NCBI GenBank assembly: GCA_016708925.1
Contig: JADJET010000001.1
Coordinates: 1-64,000 of the forward strand
DNA length: 64,000 nt
Direction: 5' to 3'
DNA from: Gammaproteobacteria bacterium
GTDB taxonomy: Bacteria > Pseudomonadota > Gammaproteobacteria > Pseudomonadales > Porticoccaceae
Shown one piece after another: positions 27,057-37,496 of this stretch. Each line of letters begins with the position of its first letter. The stretch's first letter is position 1. Below the pieces are notes generated by a model that worked only from the letters and a program-made list of their open reading frames with translations, did not search any database and was not told the origin of the DNA. The position numbers were made by a program, and so were the translations under genes.

Positions 27057-28766
27057 GAGGGGAAGCTCACCGCTCTCCATCAACTGGCGGATGAAGCGTT
27101 CACGGAAATCCAGCGGCGGTTCGATCGGCACGGTCTCATAGTTTTCGACACCGGCGCGGTGCGCGGCGGCAGCCACGGCGGCATCGAGGTTGCCCAGATG
27201 ATCCACCAGCCCGCGCTCCAGAGCCTGGCGGCCGGTCCAGACGCGGCCCTGGGCGATGCCATCAACCGTCGCGACATCCATATCCCGACCGGTCGCCACC
27301 AGGCTCACGAAACGCCGGTATAGATTGTCCACGCTGCCCTGGATGAGGCGCGCGGCCGGCTCGCTCATGGGGCGGTCGAGGCGCAGTGCGCCGGCGAATG
27401 GACTGGTGCCGACGCCGTCGTTGTGGATGCCGATTGCCGCGAGGGTGTCCTCGAACGTGGGCACCATCCCGAACACCCCGATGGAGCCGGTGATGGTGGT
27501 GGGCTCGGCCCAGATCTCATCGGCTTCGGCGGCAATCCAGTAACCGCCGGAGGCGGCCACGGTGCCCATGGACACCACCACCGGAATCCCCTCGGCCTGG
27601 GTCGCCAACAATTCCTGGCGGACCAGATCGGCGGCGAAGGCGCTGCCGCCGGGGCTGTCGATACGCAGCACCAGAGCCTTGATGGCGGCTTTTTCACGGG
27701 TCTGGCGAATCAGCCGGGCCAGGCTGTCGCCGCCGATGGCGCCGGCCTGCTGGTCGCCGTCGTACATCACCCCGCTGGCGACGAGCACACCGATTTTCGG
27801 CCGTCCAGCGTTTGCGGGCGTGCGCAGGTTCAGGTGGGTCAGGTATTCACGCAACTCCACATAACCGTAATCGCGCTCGTCGCCACCCTTGCCGGCGAGC
27901 GCCCGCAGCCGTGTCAATATTTCGGGACGGGTGCTGACGTGATCGACGAGACCGGATTGCCGCGCCAGTTGCGCGCCATCGCCATGGGCGGCGGCAAGTT
28001 TGGTGTCCGCATGATCCACATAGTCGTCGATGGCGCCGGCCGCCAAGTGGCGGCGCCCCTCGATTCCGGTGGCGACCGCGCGCCAGAGCTCCGCCAGCCA
28101 GGCGCGAGTGTGTTCCCGCGAGGCGTCCGACATTCCGGTGCCGATGAAGGGCTCGACCGCATCCTTGTAAGTGCCGACCCGGAACACATGAAAGTTGATG
28201 CGCAGTTTGTCGAGCGCTTCCTTGAAATACAGGTGGTAGCTGCCGAGGCCGGTGAGCAGCACGTTGCCGAACGGGTTGAGGTGGATTTCATCCGCGAAGC
28301 TGGCCAGATAGTACTGTGACTGGGTGTAACTGTCGCCGATCGCAATCACGGGTTTGCCGCCGGCGCGGAAGGCGACCAGTGCCTGACCCACGGTTTCCAG
28401 TTTGTCGAGGCCGCCGCCCGCCAGCTCGTCCAGTTCCAGCGCGATACCGGTGATGCGGGGATCCGTCGCAGCGGCGCCGATGGCTTCCACCAGATCCGCG
28501 ACGCGGGTTTCCGGCGCGGGTCCACCACCCGGTCCCAACAGCTCGCGGGGATCCGCATAGGAGCGCTGTTCCACCAGCGTTCCGGTGGGCGCAAGGCGCA
28601 GCAGAGCGTGCTCCGGCAGCGGCTTGAGTTCGCCGCCAAACAGGCTGGCCAGCATCGCGATAAAGATCAACAGCAGCAGGGTGCTGAGCACGGTGCGCGC
28701 GATCCGCACCAAACTGCCGAGAAAGCGCAACAGGCGGCGCAACATGCCAGGCTTCTTGTCACTCAC
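27057..28766 (-). CDS. sppA: Signal peptide peptidase SppA, C-terminus replaced by fusion
   Basis: SppA is a membrane-anchored serine-lysine protease of the S49 family that degrades cleaved signal peptides. The GTG at 28766, with GGAG nine bases upstream, overlaps the DUF2069 gene by eight bases. One TM helix (about residues 18-45) precedes two S49 domains. The general-base Lys lies in V-G-T-Y-K-D-A-V-E-P-F and the nucleophile Ser in V-A-A-S-G-G-Y-W-I-A. After L-D-F-R-E-R-F-I-R-Q-L-M-E-S-G-E the usual last ~50-70 residues are missing; the frame instead enters NAD-kinase-like sequence with no stop. The boundary at 27056 is approximate. Confidence 0.82.
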
Positions 28767-29175
28767 GCGGACTATCTCCTGTGTTGTCGGCATCGCGCAG
28801 TTGTTGTTTGCGCCAGCGGGTGAACATCATCGCGGCCACGAAGAGGGTAACGACCGCAACCATGGCGGCCACGTCGAAAGGCGTGCGGTCCGGAGCAAAC
28901 AGGCGCACCGTGATCACGCAAAAATACAGCAGGCATACGAAGCACAGCAGGGCGAGACTGCGGGGGTCGCTGCGCCACGCACCAGGGATAAAAATCAGCA
29001 ACGGGAGCAGGGCAGGGACCAACATCATTGGGGAGGTGGTGCCGCTCAGCATCCGACTGGCGATGGCGCCGATCAGCAGCACCAGGCTGCCCAGCGTCAG
29101 CCAGCGCGCGGCGGTGACGCGCTGTGCGAGTTGCGCCGCCGTCAGGTGTTTGCGGACGCGGCGTGCGCGGCTCAA
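28759..29175 (-). CDS. DUF2069 family membrane protein
   Basis: The 138-residue protein has about four TM helices (roughly residues 26-44, 47-66, 75-95 and 104-122) and charged termini. The hydrophobic pattern and the position next to arsC and a YihY-family gene match the DUF2069 inner-membrane proteins of gammaproteobacteria. Function unknown. It overlaps arsC by four bases (ATGA) upstream and sppA by eight bases downstream, so arsC-DUF2069-sppA form one operon. Confidence 0.78.
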   Translation of the reverse strand: MSRARRVRKHLTAAQLAQRVTAARWLTLGSLVLLIGAIASRMLSGTTSPMMLVPALLPLLIFIPGAWRSDPRSLALLCFVCLLYFCVITVRLFAPDRTPFDVAAMVAVVTLFVAAMMFTRWRKQQLRDADNTGDSPRE

Positions 29176-29516
29176 AGGATTTCCAGCACGTTCTCGGGCG
29201 GGCGGCCGATGGCCGCGCGCGCGCCGGCCACCACGATGGGTCGCTCGATCAGTCTGGGATGCGCGACCATGGCGGCAATCAGTTGCGCCTCGGTGCAGTC
29301 GGCGCGGTCGAGTCCGGCGCTTTGGTATTCCGGTTCGCCTTTGCGCACCAGCTGCCGCGCCTCAATACCCAGTTTGCGCAGCAATTCGCGCAGGGTGGCG
29401 GCATCGGGCGGCGTATCCAGGTACTGAATCACTTGCGGCTCGATGCCGCGCGCGTGCAGCAATTCCAGCGTCTGCCGCGATTTGGTACAGCGGGGGTTGT
29501 GGTAGATGGTCACCAT
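29172..29516 (-). CDS. arsC: Arsenate reductase (glutaredoxin-dependent), ArsC family
   Basis: This is a 114-residue ArsC of the E. coli plasmid type, which reduces arsenate using glutathione/glutaredoxin. It starts V-T-I-Y-H-N-P-R-C-T-K-S-R-Q-T with the catalytic Cys in N-P-R-C. It has V-R-K-G-E-P-E-Y, then H-P-R-L-I-E-R-P-I-V-V and the typical end V-L-E-I-L. The start at 29516 is preferred over one six codons earlier because it matches the family N terminus. No arsR or arsB lies nearby, so the gene may belong to the general ArsC/Spx-like group rather than a resistance operon. Confidence 0.9.
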   Translation of the reverse strand: MVTIYHNPRCTKSRQTLELLHARGIEPQVIQYLDTPPDAATLRELLRKLGIEARQLVRKGEPEYQSAGLDRADCTEAQLIAAMVAHPRLIERPIVVAGARAAIGRPPENVLEIL

Positions 29517-29592
29517 GGCCTGTGTAGAATGCATCGGCAGAGACGATGGGTATTCTAACAGGCTGCTGAAAAGCTGCTGCGGGGGAGCCGGT

Positions 29593-30878
29593 TTGACTGA
29601 TTGGCAGCAGCGTATCCGGAACCTGGCGGCGACTGGCTGGGCGTTTCTGTGTCATCTGGCGCGCCGTTATCACGCCGATGGCTGCCAGACCCGGGCCGCC
29701 GCGCTCACCTTCGTCACACTGTTCGCCTTGGTGCCTTTGCTGACGTTGACCTTCGCCGCATTTTCGCTGGTCCCGTCCCTGGGCGAAACCGGCGCGAAGA
29801 TTCAACAGTTGTTGCTGGATGCGTTGGTGCCGGCAGGCAATCCGGAAGTGACCGACTATCTGTTCGATTTCGCTCGCCGCGCGCGTTCGCTGAGTACTGC
29901 GGGAGGGCTGGCGCTGGTGGTCACCACGCTGTTCATGCTGCGCACGATCGAGCGAACTTTTGACCATATCTGGGGCATTCCGGACCATCGGCGCGGTCCG
30001 GCCGACTTCCTGCGCTATTGGGCCGTGTTGACGCTGGGTCCGGTGCTGTTTGGCGCCGGTCTGGCGCTGCACACCTATCTGGTGGCGTTGCAGGCGCTGG
30101 TGGATGGTGTGGATGTTCTCGGCGTCACCCGGTGGGCACTGGTGTATTTGCCGGCGCTGCTGAACTGGAGCGCCTTCACGCTGCTGTTTTCGGCGCTGCC
30201 CCGCGCTCCGGTGCCGCTGCGCTGGGCGTTGATCGGCGGACTCGTCACCACCGGATTGCTGTACGCCGCCCGATTTTGTTCGGTGCCATCGTCACCAACA
30301 GCAATTACCACACGGTTTACGGCGCTTTTGCGGCGCTGCCTGTGTTTCTGCTGTGGATTCATCTGTGCTGGCTCATCGTGCTGGGCGGGGCGGAACTGGT
30401 GCGCTCACTCGATACATTCAACGACACGCGGCGCGATGGCAAACTATCTGATCTGTTCGCGACGCTGGTGGTGATGGGACTGTGCGTAAGTGCGCAAGCC
30501 ACCGGGGCGGCCGTTGTCGATCGCGACGTCCTGCGCGCCGGCGTCACGGAGGCCCAATGGCGGCGTCTGCGGACGCTGCTGCTGGAGCACCACATTCTCG
30601 CGATGACGACCGCCGACGGCTACGTGCTGGCGCGCGACCCGGCCCAGATTTCCGTGGCGCAACTGGCGACGCTGGTGCCCGGCGATGTCTTTGGCGGGCG
30701 GTCGCGAGTATTGCCGGCGCACACGCGTTCGATTCATTGGGCCGCACGGATGGAAGCCCTGCTGCAAGCCAGCCGCGACGCGGCACACAACCATCTGAAG
30801 CTTTCCCTGGAGGAGTTATTCGATGCCGATCAGACAGTCTTCCCGCGCAACGACAACGGTATTGCCCCGCGTGCGTGA
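29593..30878 (+). pseudogene. YihY/virulence factor BrkB family membrane protein, single-base frameshift
   Basis: The start is TTG at 29593 with GGGGGAG upstream. The N-terminal part reads T-R-A-A-A-L-T-F-V-T-L-F-A-L-V-P-L, a YihY signature, then F-D-H-I-W-G-I, followed by several TM helices. At the T-run 30274-30277 one T appears missing. The frame then moves to I-L-F-G-A-I-V-T-N-S-N-Y-H-T-V-Y-G-A-F-A-A-L-P and L-V-R-S-L-D-T-F, and a cytoplasmic tail with E-L-F-D-A-D. Corrected length is about 428 residues. It ends overlapping the thioredoxin-like gene. A homopolymer miscall is plausible. Confidence 0.83.
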
Positions 30879-31338
30879 ACCAATCCGCATTCGCTTGATG
30901 GTGTTCGCTGTAATGGCGGTGCTGACAGCCTGTGCGCGGCCCGACGCCAGTTACCCACTCCTGGATGGCGGCAGCCTGGATTTCGCCAAGCTCAAGGGCA
31001 GAGTGGTATTCATCAACTACTGGGCCGAATGGTGCGCGCCGTGCCGCGAGGAAATCCCCGAGTTCAACGCGTTCGCCGCTGCGCACCCGGAGCAGGTTCA
31101 GGTGCTGTCGGTCAACTTCGATGGTGTGGTTGCCGATACGCTAGCGACGCAAGCGCGCGGGCTCGGCATCGAATTCCCGACCCTGCTGCGCGATCCGCGT
31201 TCGGAATTTGGCGTGCCGCCGCCCATGGGCCTGCCGGAAACCCTGGTGCTGGATCGCGGCGGAAAGTTGCTGCGCGTGCTGGCTGGCCCGCAGACCCGCG
31301 CGGATCTGGAAGCGGTACTCGCGGGGATTTCGCCCTGA
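30823..31338 (+). CDS. TlpA-like thioredoxin-fold lipoprotein
   Basis: The ATG at 30823 has a very good GGAGGAG site seven bases upstream, inside the end of the yihY-like gene. The 171-residue protein has a signal region with lipobox V-L-T-A-C, then a thioredoxin fold with active site W-C-A-P-C in Y-W-A-E-W-C-A-P-C-R-E-E-I-P. The cis-Pro loop is G-L-P-E-T-L-V-L-D. It is probably a periplasmic disulfide reductase of the TlpA/ResA type. Coupling to the YihY-family gene is a known gammaproteobacterial arrangement. Confidence 0.87.
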   Translation: MPIRQSSRATTTVLPRVREPIRIRLMVFAVMAVLTACARPDASYPLLDGGSLDFAKLKGRVVFINYWAEWCAPCREEIPEFNAFAAAHPEQVQVLSVNFDGVVADTLATQARGLGIEFPTLLRDPRSEFGVPPPMGLPETLVLDRGGKLLRVLAGPQTRADLEAVLAGISP

Positions 31339-31407
31339 CGTGGCCACAGCTGTTCAGGCCCAGCCGGGGCGTGATACTGACCATCGCAATGGCCTACGGA
31401 GACCGAC

Positions 31408-33196
31408 GTGGCAGCACACAAACCGTCAATGGTCGCGGCACCGGACCGCGGCTGGTTCCCGGTTGCTGAACTCGCCGCACTGCCGGTGGATAAACCCACG
31501 GGCGCCAGCGTCAATGGCATCGAACTGGTGCTGGTGCGTACCGGGGATGCGGTGCATGCCTACGAGGGCCGCTGTCCCCACCAGGGCACCTTGCTCGCCG
31601 AGGGCGAAGTCCGCGACGGTGCGCTGGTCTGCCGCGCGCACCAGTGGCGCTTTGATTGCCGCAGCGGGCAGCGGCTGGACGCGGCTGATATCTGTTTGCG
31701 CCGATTTCCGGTGCGGATCGAGGGCGCTCAGGTTCTGATTGAACTCCCGCTTCAACCTCGCCAGCAGGAACTCTCCCCGAGCAAATCGCACCCGGCAACG
31801 CCCATCGTTTCGATCGACCAACTGCCTGGGCCGCGTGGCCTGCCGCTGCTTGGCAATCTCCATCAAATCCAGCGCACCGCCTTTCATCTGAGCCTGGAGC
31901 GCTGGGCCGAGCAATACGGTCCGCTCTATGCCTTTCGCTTCGGCCGCCGCGCCATGGCGGTGGTATCCGACGCGGAGCTCGCCAACGCGGTGCTGAAGGC
32001 CCGTCCGGAGGATTTCCGCCGCAGCAGTCAGCTGGAGGAGGTGTCCATCCTGGGCGTCAGCACGCTCGGCATTTTCATGGCCGAAGGCGAGCGCTGGCGC
32101 CGGCAGCGGCCGGTGATCGTGCAGTCCCTGGATACTGGACATCTGCGCCAGTTTTTCCCGACCCTCGCGAAAGTCACCCAGAGGTTGCAGCGGCGCTGGC
32201 AGGCGGACGGCGCCGACGCCGGCGGGCGCGACGTCCAGGCCGATCTGATGCGCTTCACCGTGGACGTCACCGCGTCGCTGGCCTTCGGGCAGGACATCAA
32301 TACACAAGAGCAACAAGGGGAGGTGATCCAGCAACACCTCGACAAGATTTTCCCCACCATCCAGCGCCGCCTGCTGGCTCGTTCCCCTACTGGCGCTATC
32401 TGCGCCTGCCCGGCGACCGCGACTGGTGCAGTCGGTGCACAAAATCTACGAGATGATCGCGGGCTTTGTCGCGGCCGCCCGCGCGCAACTCGCCGCGCGG
32501 CCGGAATTACGGGAACATCCGGAGAATCTCTTGCAGTCGCTGCTGGTGGCCGCGGAGACCGACACCGGATTCGATGCGCGCGAGATCGCCGACAACGTCC
32601 TCACCATGCTGCTGGCGGGGGAGGATACCACCGCGAATTCGCTGGCCTGGGCACTGTATTTTTTGGCGCGTCATCCCGAAGTCCAGACACGGATGCGCGC
32701 CGAAGTGGACACGGCATTGGGCGAGCGCGCGCTCGAGTCTTTCGAGCAGATCCGGGAGCTAACCTACGTCGATGCCGTCATCAACGAAGCCATGCGCCTC
32801 AAACCGGTGGCGCCGCTGAACGTCGTGGAAGCCAACCGGGATCTGACCATCGGCCAGCTCCGGGTGCGGCGCGGCGATGCGGTGGCGATCCTGAGCCGCG
32901 CCATCGCTCTGCGCGAGACAGCGTTCGAGCAACCCTCGCAGTTCGATCCCGAGCGCTGGTTGCTGGTCGAGGGTGGGCGCCGTGCCTTCAATCCACGCTC
33001 CTTCATGCCGTTCGGCTCCGGCCCCCGGCTGTGCCCCGGGCGCAGCTTGGCGCTGCTGGAAATGAAAGTGGTGCTGGCCATGATCGCGCATCATTTTCAC
33101 GTCGAGGCGGCGTGCAATCTGGATCAGGTCACCGAACGGCTGGCGTTTACCATGAGTCCGCACGGGCTGCGATTGCGGTTGGTTGCCAGGGGCTGA
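31408..33196 (+). pseudogene. Rieske [2Fe-2S] - cytochrome P450 fusion protein, two single-base deletions
   Basis: The start is GTG at 31408 with GGAG seven bases upstream. Residues ~12-115 form a Rieske ferredoxin domain: C56-P-H58 and C75-R-A-H78 are the cluster ligands. After a short linker, P-G-P-R-G-L-P-L-L-G-N opens a cytochrome P450 with W-R-R-Q-R (C-helix), A-G-E-D-T-T-A-N-S (I-helix), E-A-M-R (ExxR) and heme-binding F-G-S-G-P-R-L-C-P-G-R. Missing single bases near 32380 and 32423 put the middle in two other phases, where F-P-Y-W-R-Y-L-R-L-P-G-D-R is readable. Corrected length is about 596 residues. The Rieske part could deliver electrons to the heme in cis. Confidence 0.85.
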
Positions 33197-33434
33197 GCGT
33201 GGAAGATACGACCGGGAGACCCGGGTCATTGGCGAGCCATTGGACCAGTGTCATGTGGCTTTCCATGCCGTTACGCTACTTTCTTGACCCTTGTTGAAAC
33301 CCGGATTCCATTCGCTGCGGCGCCGCACTTTGCCGCCATCGCCGTCGGATGGCTGCCCCTTTACGTTTGGTGGCCCCCGGCGAAGTCGCCCAGTTGAATC
33401 AGGATAATCAGTAACCTCGGGCAACCAGACCCTG

Positions 33435-35508
33435 TCAGTTGTCATCCGACGGCGAGGGACCGTCGCTCTCCGGCTTGCGTTTACGAGGCGCGGCCAGGCC
33501 GATTTTGCCCGTTGTGCTCGCAAATTTGGGTGTTGCAGCGGCTTTCGTTTTGGACTTGGCTTTTGCCCGCCGCCTTGGTTTTACCCGCGAACGCGGTTTT
33601 CCCGGCTGGCCTTGATTTGCCGTCGAACTTGGGTTTGTCCCCGGCCTTGGGCCGGTCCGATGGTCGCGCCACCGGCCGGGTATCGCCGGGCGGCGGGGGC
33701 GCGGTGTCGACTTTGGGGCGGAACGTGCGCGTTGTGCCATCGGTCGCGACCTCGCGCGGCGCGCGCGGCGATGAATTCCGCGTCGCGGTTCCCGCCAGGC
33801 GACTGATGTTGAGGGGCTGCCCGCCGACCCGGACGCGCTTCAGCAACTCCAGAATTTCCTTGGGCATGCCGACCGGCAGATCGACAGTGCTGTAATCATC
33901 GTGAATCTTGATGCGGCCAATGAACTTGCTGTCGATGCTCGCCTCGTTAGCGATGGCGCCCACCAGATTGCCCGCCTTGATGCCCAGCGCATGACCGACT
34001 TCGACACGGTAGGACTCGAGCTCGGGTTCCGCGCCAGTCCACTGCGCGTTTGGTTCCGGGATTGCGCGATCGGGACGGGGGGGCGGTCGGAGTCCTGCTC
34101 GGACCGGAGAAGGGCTCATCGGGACGAATCTTCCTGGGTCGCGGCGGTTCGCGGTCCGGCTTCAGCAGCAGGGTTCGCCGCCGTGCAGGAGCAGGGTGAG
34201 GGCAGCGCCGATGGCTTGGGGCGCCAGCGAGTTCTGCTCCTGATATTCCTCGAGCACGCGCCCGTACAGCGCCAGAGTGGCGGCGTTGTCGGTATCGGCG
34301 AACACCGCATCGAGTCGTGCGCGAAAGCGCTCGATGCGCCGTGCGTTGACGGCATCCACGCCGGGCAACGGCATTTCCTCGATGCGCTGCCGGGTGGCGC
34401 GCTCGATGGCCTGGAGCATGCGGGCCTCCCGCGGCGCCACGAACAGGATCGCCTCGCCGCTGCGGCCGGCGCGGCCGGTACGGCCGATGCGATGCACATA
34501 GGCTTCGGTGTCGTAGGGGATGTCGTAGTTGATGACGTGGCTGATGCGCTCCACATCGAGGCCGCGCGCGGCCACATCGGTGGCGACCACCAGATCGAGC
34601 TGGCCGGATTTGAGCCGGTTCACGGTCTGCTCGCGCTGTGCCTGGGCGATGTCGCCGGACAGCGGCGCCGCCGTGTGGCCCTGCGCGCAGAGGTAGTCGG
34701 CGATTTGCTGGGTTTCGATCTTGGTGCGCACGAACACCAGCACGCCTTCGTGGGGAGTGGTCTCCAGGATGCGCGCCAGCGCCTCGCGCTTGGTCACGCC
34801 GCCGACGCGCCAGTAGCGCTGGCGGATGGTTTCGGCGGTGGTGGTGCGCACCTTGATCGACACTTCCTGCGGATCTTTCAGATGCTTTTGCGCGATGCGC
34901 TTGATCGGAGCGGGCATGGTGGCGGAGAACAGCGCCAACTGCCGGGTCGGCGGGGATTCCGAGAGGATCCATTCGACGTCGTCGATAAAGCCCATGCGCA
35001 GCATTTCGTCGGCTTCATCGAGCACCAGTGCCGACAGGCTGGATAAATCGAGGGTGCTGCGGCGCATATGGTCCATGATCCGCCCCGGTGTACCCACCAC
35101 CACCTGGGTGCCGCGCCGCAGCGCCTTGAGCTGCTCGCCGAAGCCCTGCCCGCCGTACACCGCCAGCACCCGCAAGCTGGGCAAATGGGCACCGTAGCGC
35201 GTGAAGGCTTCCGCGACCTGCTGTGCCAGCTCGCGCGTCGGCGCCAGCACCAGCACCTGCACCTGGGGTCGCGAGGTATCGATGTGCGCCAGCAGCGGCA
35301 ATGCGAAAGCGGCGGTTTTGCCGGTGCCGGTTTGTGCCTGACCGAGTACGTCGGACCCCGCCAGCAGGTGCGGAATGATGCGCGCCTGAATCGGAGAGGG
35401 CGTTTTCGTAACCGAGCTCGCTGACCGCGGCGAGCAAGGGGGCAGCTAATTCAGGTCAGCGAACGTCGGTTCGAAAGACGGTTCGGCGGTGGTTTCGGTG
35501 TTCGCGAT
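33435..35508 (-). pseudogene. deaD: DEAD-box RNA helicase DeaD/CsdA, several frameshifts
   Basis: Motifs are in the right order: F-A-D-L-N (Q-motif region), A-Q-T-G-T-G-K-T (I), P-T-R-E-L-A (Ia), T-P-G-R (Ib), D-E-A-D (II), S-A-T (III), A-A-R-G-L-D (V), H-R-I-G-R-T-G-R-A-G-R (VI). A DbpA-type RNA-binding domain follows (G-A-I-A-N-E-A, I-H-D-D-Y-S-T-V-D-L-P) and a Lys-rich tail ends S-P-S-D-D-N. The phase changes near 35450, 35401, 34171, 34080 (a seven-G run) and 33566. Each is explicable by one base, mostly in a homopolymer. The start codon is uncertain; about 35508 is where family similarity begins. It is convergent with the P450 gene. Confidence 0.82.
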
Positions 35509-35560
35509 GTCCGGGTATCCAAGCGGAGTCCCGAAGAAAAGGCGTCGCCGGTGTGCGCAG

Positions 35561-35578
35561 AATACTCCCGGGAGTATT
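35561..35578. promoter_or_regulatory. 18-bp perfect palindrome upstream of deaD
   Basis: AATACTCCCGGGAGTATT is self-complementary over its full length. It sits about 55 bases upstream of where deaD similarity begins, in the gap between the SDR and deaD genes. It could be an operator, or a stem in a long 5' leader such as cold-shock helicase mRNAs have. Confidence 0.45.
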
Positions 35579-35783
35579 TCGGCAGACCAGGACGAGCGAT
35601 AAGTTACGGATTTCACTCGGGGTGAGCGCGCCGAGCCTTGCACGGAAACCGGGGGTTTCAAATCGTCCTTAAACGATCAATCGGAGTCTTTCGGCACAAA
35701 TAGCGAGTGATCCGCGTTCCATCCGCGGCCTGCCGCGTCCCTTCAGCGGGCAGGGGGCGCGGATTAAAAACCTGATATGCGGG

Positions 35784-36671
35784 TCAAGGCCAGCAACGTG
35801 ACCGAAAAAAAACTCCGGCCAGGACCAGCTCGGCAAGGATGGTAACGAGCCACGGTGCACGGATCGGCAGCCGGCCCGCCGCAATCAGTTGTTCGGTAAC
35901 GGTCCACAAACGCGCGCCGAGGTTGCGGTCGTTGGAGGCGCGCGACGATGCGGCTTCCTTGCAGTTGACGAAGTATTTACCGGTCACGCGCTCGACCTCG
36001 GGCGCGGTCGCCAGATACAGGGTAGTGCGCACCCTGTTCGGGTGTCGCCAGAAACGGATTCAGCCAGCAGGCATGCCGATATTGGTGGCGACGGCGCCGG
36101 GGTGGAGCGCGTTTACGGTCACACCGGTGCCGCGCAAGCGGTGGCCAGCGTAGGTATAGAGGATCTGGCGAGCTTCGATTGGCCATAGGTACGGTAGCGC
36201 CGAATTTGCGGGCGCTTTGCAGATCCTCGAAATTGATCTTGCCGAGCCTGGATCATTGAGGAGACATTGATGATCCGTGCCGGCGCGCTCTTTTTCAGCA
36301 GATCAAGGAGCAGGTCGGTGAGCAGAAACACCGCCAGATGATGCACGGCGAACTGCATCTCGAAGCCATCCGCCGACACTTCCCGTTGTTTCGACATCAG
36401 CCCCGCGTTGTGGATCAGCACATGCAATTGCGAATATCCGGTTTGACTTGCTCGGCCAGTTGCCGCACCGATTTGAGTGACGCGAGATCGGCAATCAACA
36501 GGTCGACCATACCGTTGCCGGTAGTGGCCATGATGTCGCGCCGCGCCGCTTCGCCTTTACCGGGGTCGCGGCACACCATGATTACCCGAGCACCGCGCCG
36601 GGCGAGCCCGCGGGCGGTTTCCAGGCCGATGCCGGAGTTGGCACCGGTTACCAGACAGGTTTTATTTTCAT
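35784..36671 (-). pseudogene. Short-chain dehydrogenase/reductase (retinol dehydrogenase-like), multiple frameshifts
   Basis: Pieces in successive phases read V-T-G-A-N-S-G-I-G-L-E-T-A-R-G-L-A-R-R-G (NADP-binding), V-M-V-C-R-D-P, H-V-L-I-H-N-A-G-L-M (NAG motif), I-I-N-V-S-S (catalytic Ser), Y-G-Q-S-K-L-A (catalytic YxxxK), H-P-G-A-V-A-T-N-I-G and, in the last piece, V-T-G-K-Y-F-V-N-C-K. At least five single-base changes are needed to join them. One lies six codons after the start at 36671, in an A-run. The protein would be about 295 residues. No working product is possible as written. Confidence 0.75.
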
Positions 36672-36777
36672 GACTGACTCCCTGATGATCATTCGCTGTG
36701 CGGAAATCTACCCCAGCCGAATTCTTCTGACCGACGCCGTCAGGCCACAGGCGTCTTCGGCCCGGGTGATCGTTACG

Positions 36778-37228
36778 TTACTGGCCGCTTTCGTAGAGGC
36801 TGGCGAACGCGCTGTCGGAGAATCCGTTCAGGCGTTTGTCGCCGACAAGGATAACGGGAACGCCGCGTGCGCCCATGCGCTGGAAATCCTGTCTGCCTTT
36901 GGTTGCTGGTCTCTACGTCGTAATCGGTGTAGGCGATTCCATTGGCTTTGAAATAGGCGCGCGCCTTGCGGCAGTAACCGCAGCGGACCGTACTGTACAT
37001 GATGACCGTGCTTGCGGGTGGGGCGGGCCCGGCTCGGGGTTCGAGCACCGGATGTTCGTAAACATTCGGCTTCACCGTCAGCGGCTCGGCGGAAACATCG
37101 GCCGGCGGACTATCGCCAAAATGCACTCTGCCGTTCGCATCCTTCCACTTGCTGATTCCGTCCGCGAGCACCGGCTGAGCCAGCAGCATCAGGGTCAGCA
37201 CGACATGGCGTATGGTTCCGTTCCGCAT
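36778..37228 (-). pseudogene. Exported DUF4124/glutaredoxin-like protein, single frameshift
   Basis: From the ATG at 37228 there is a signal peptide (V-V-L-T-L-M-L-L-A-Q-P-V-L-A), then a DUF4124-like W-K-D-A-N-G-R-V-H-F-G-D segment, a Pro-rich linker and a glutaredoxin domain with C-G-Y-C in Y-S-T-V-R-C-G-Y-C-R-K-A. Near 36910 an extra base shifts the phase. The continuing frame gives the glutaredoxin second half, G-A-R-G-V-P-V-I-L-V-G and G-F-S-D-S-A-F, to the TAA at 36778. Corrected length is about 149 residues. It is likely a periplasmic thiol-redox protein. Confidence 0.8.
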
Positions 37229-37298
37229 GCTTGCAGCCCTGTGTAAAGTCACCTGGATTAGTACCACGGTACATGAGTTTCGACACATTACTGGCCAT

Positions 37299-37360
37299 CG
37301 TCATTCCCGCGCACGCGGGCCGCGCAAAAACTCGGATGCCCGCCTTTGCCGGGCATGGCG
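37299..37360. repeat. REP-like double hairpin element
   Basis: CGTCATTCCCGCG-CACGCGGG and, 15 bases on, GCCCGCC-TTT-GCCGGGC form two short GC-rich hairpins in a 268-base intergenic gap. The leading CGTCATTCCCGCG is the common start of dispersed extragenic palindromes in many Gammaproteobacteria. Confidence 0.5.
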
Positions 37361-37496
37361 TTCCCTTGTTTATATGTCGCACTACTAGCGTACGGAGCTG
37401 GCGGCTGTTACTCAAACGGTCTGACGGTCGTCACGACATGCGGTCACGGGCGGGCGGTGCGGGGCTCTGACAGCGTTGAGGGGGCGTGGTAGCATC

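Noticed and set aside
30264..30290. Possible programmed frameshifting in the yihY-like gene
   Set aside because: There is no slippery heptamer with a following pseudoknot; a missing T in a T-run is simpler, and many neighbours show the same sort of error.
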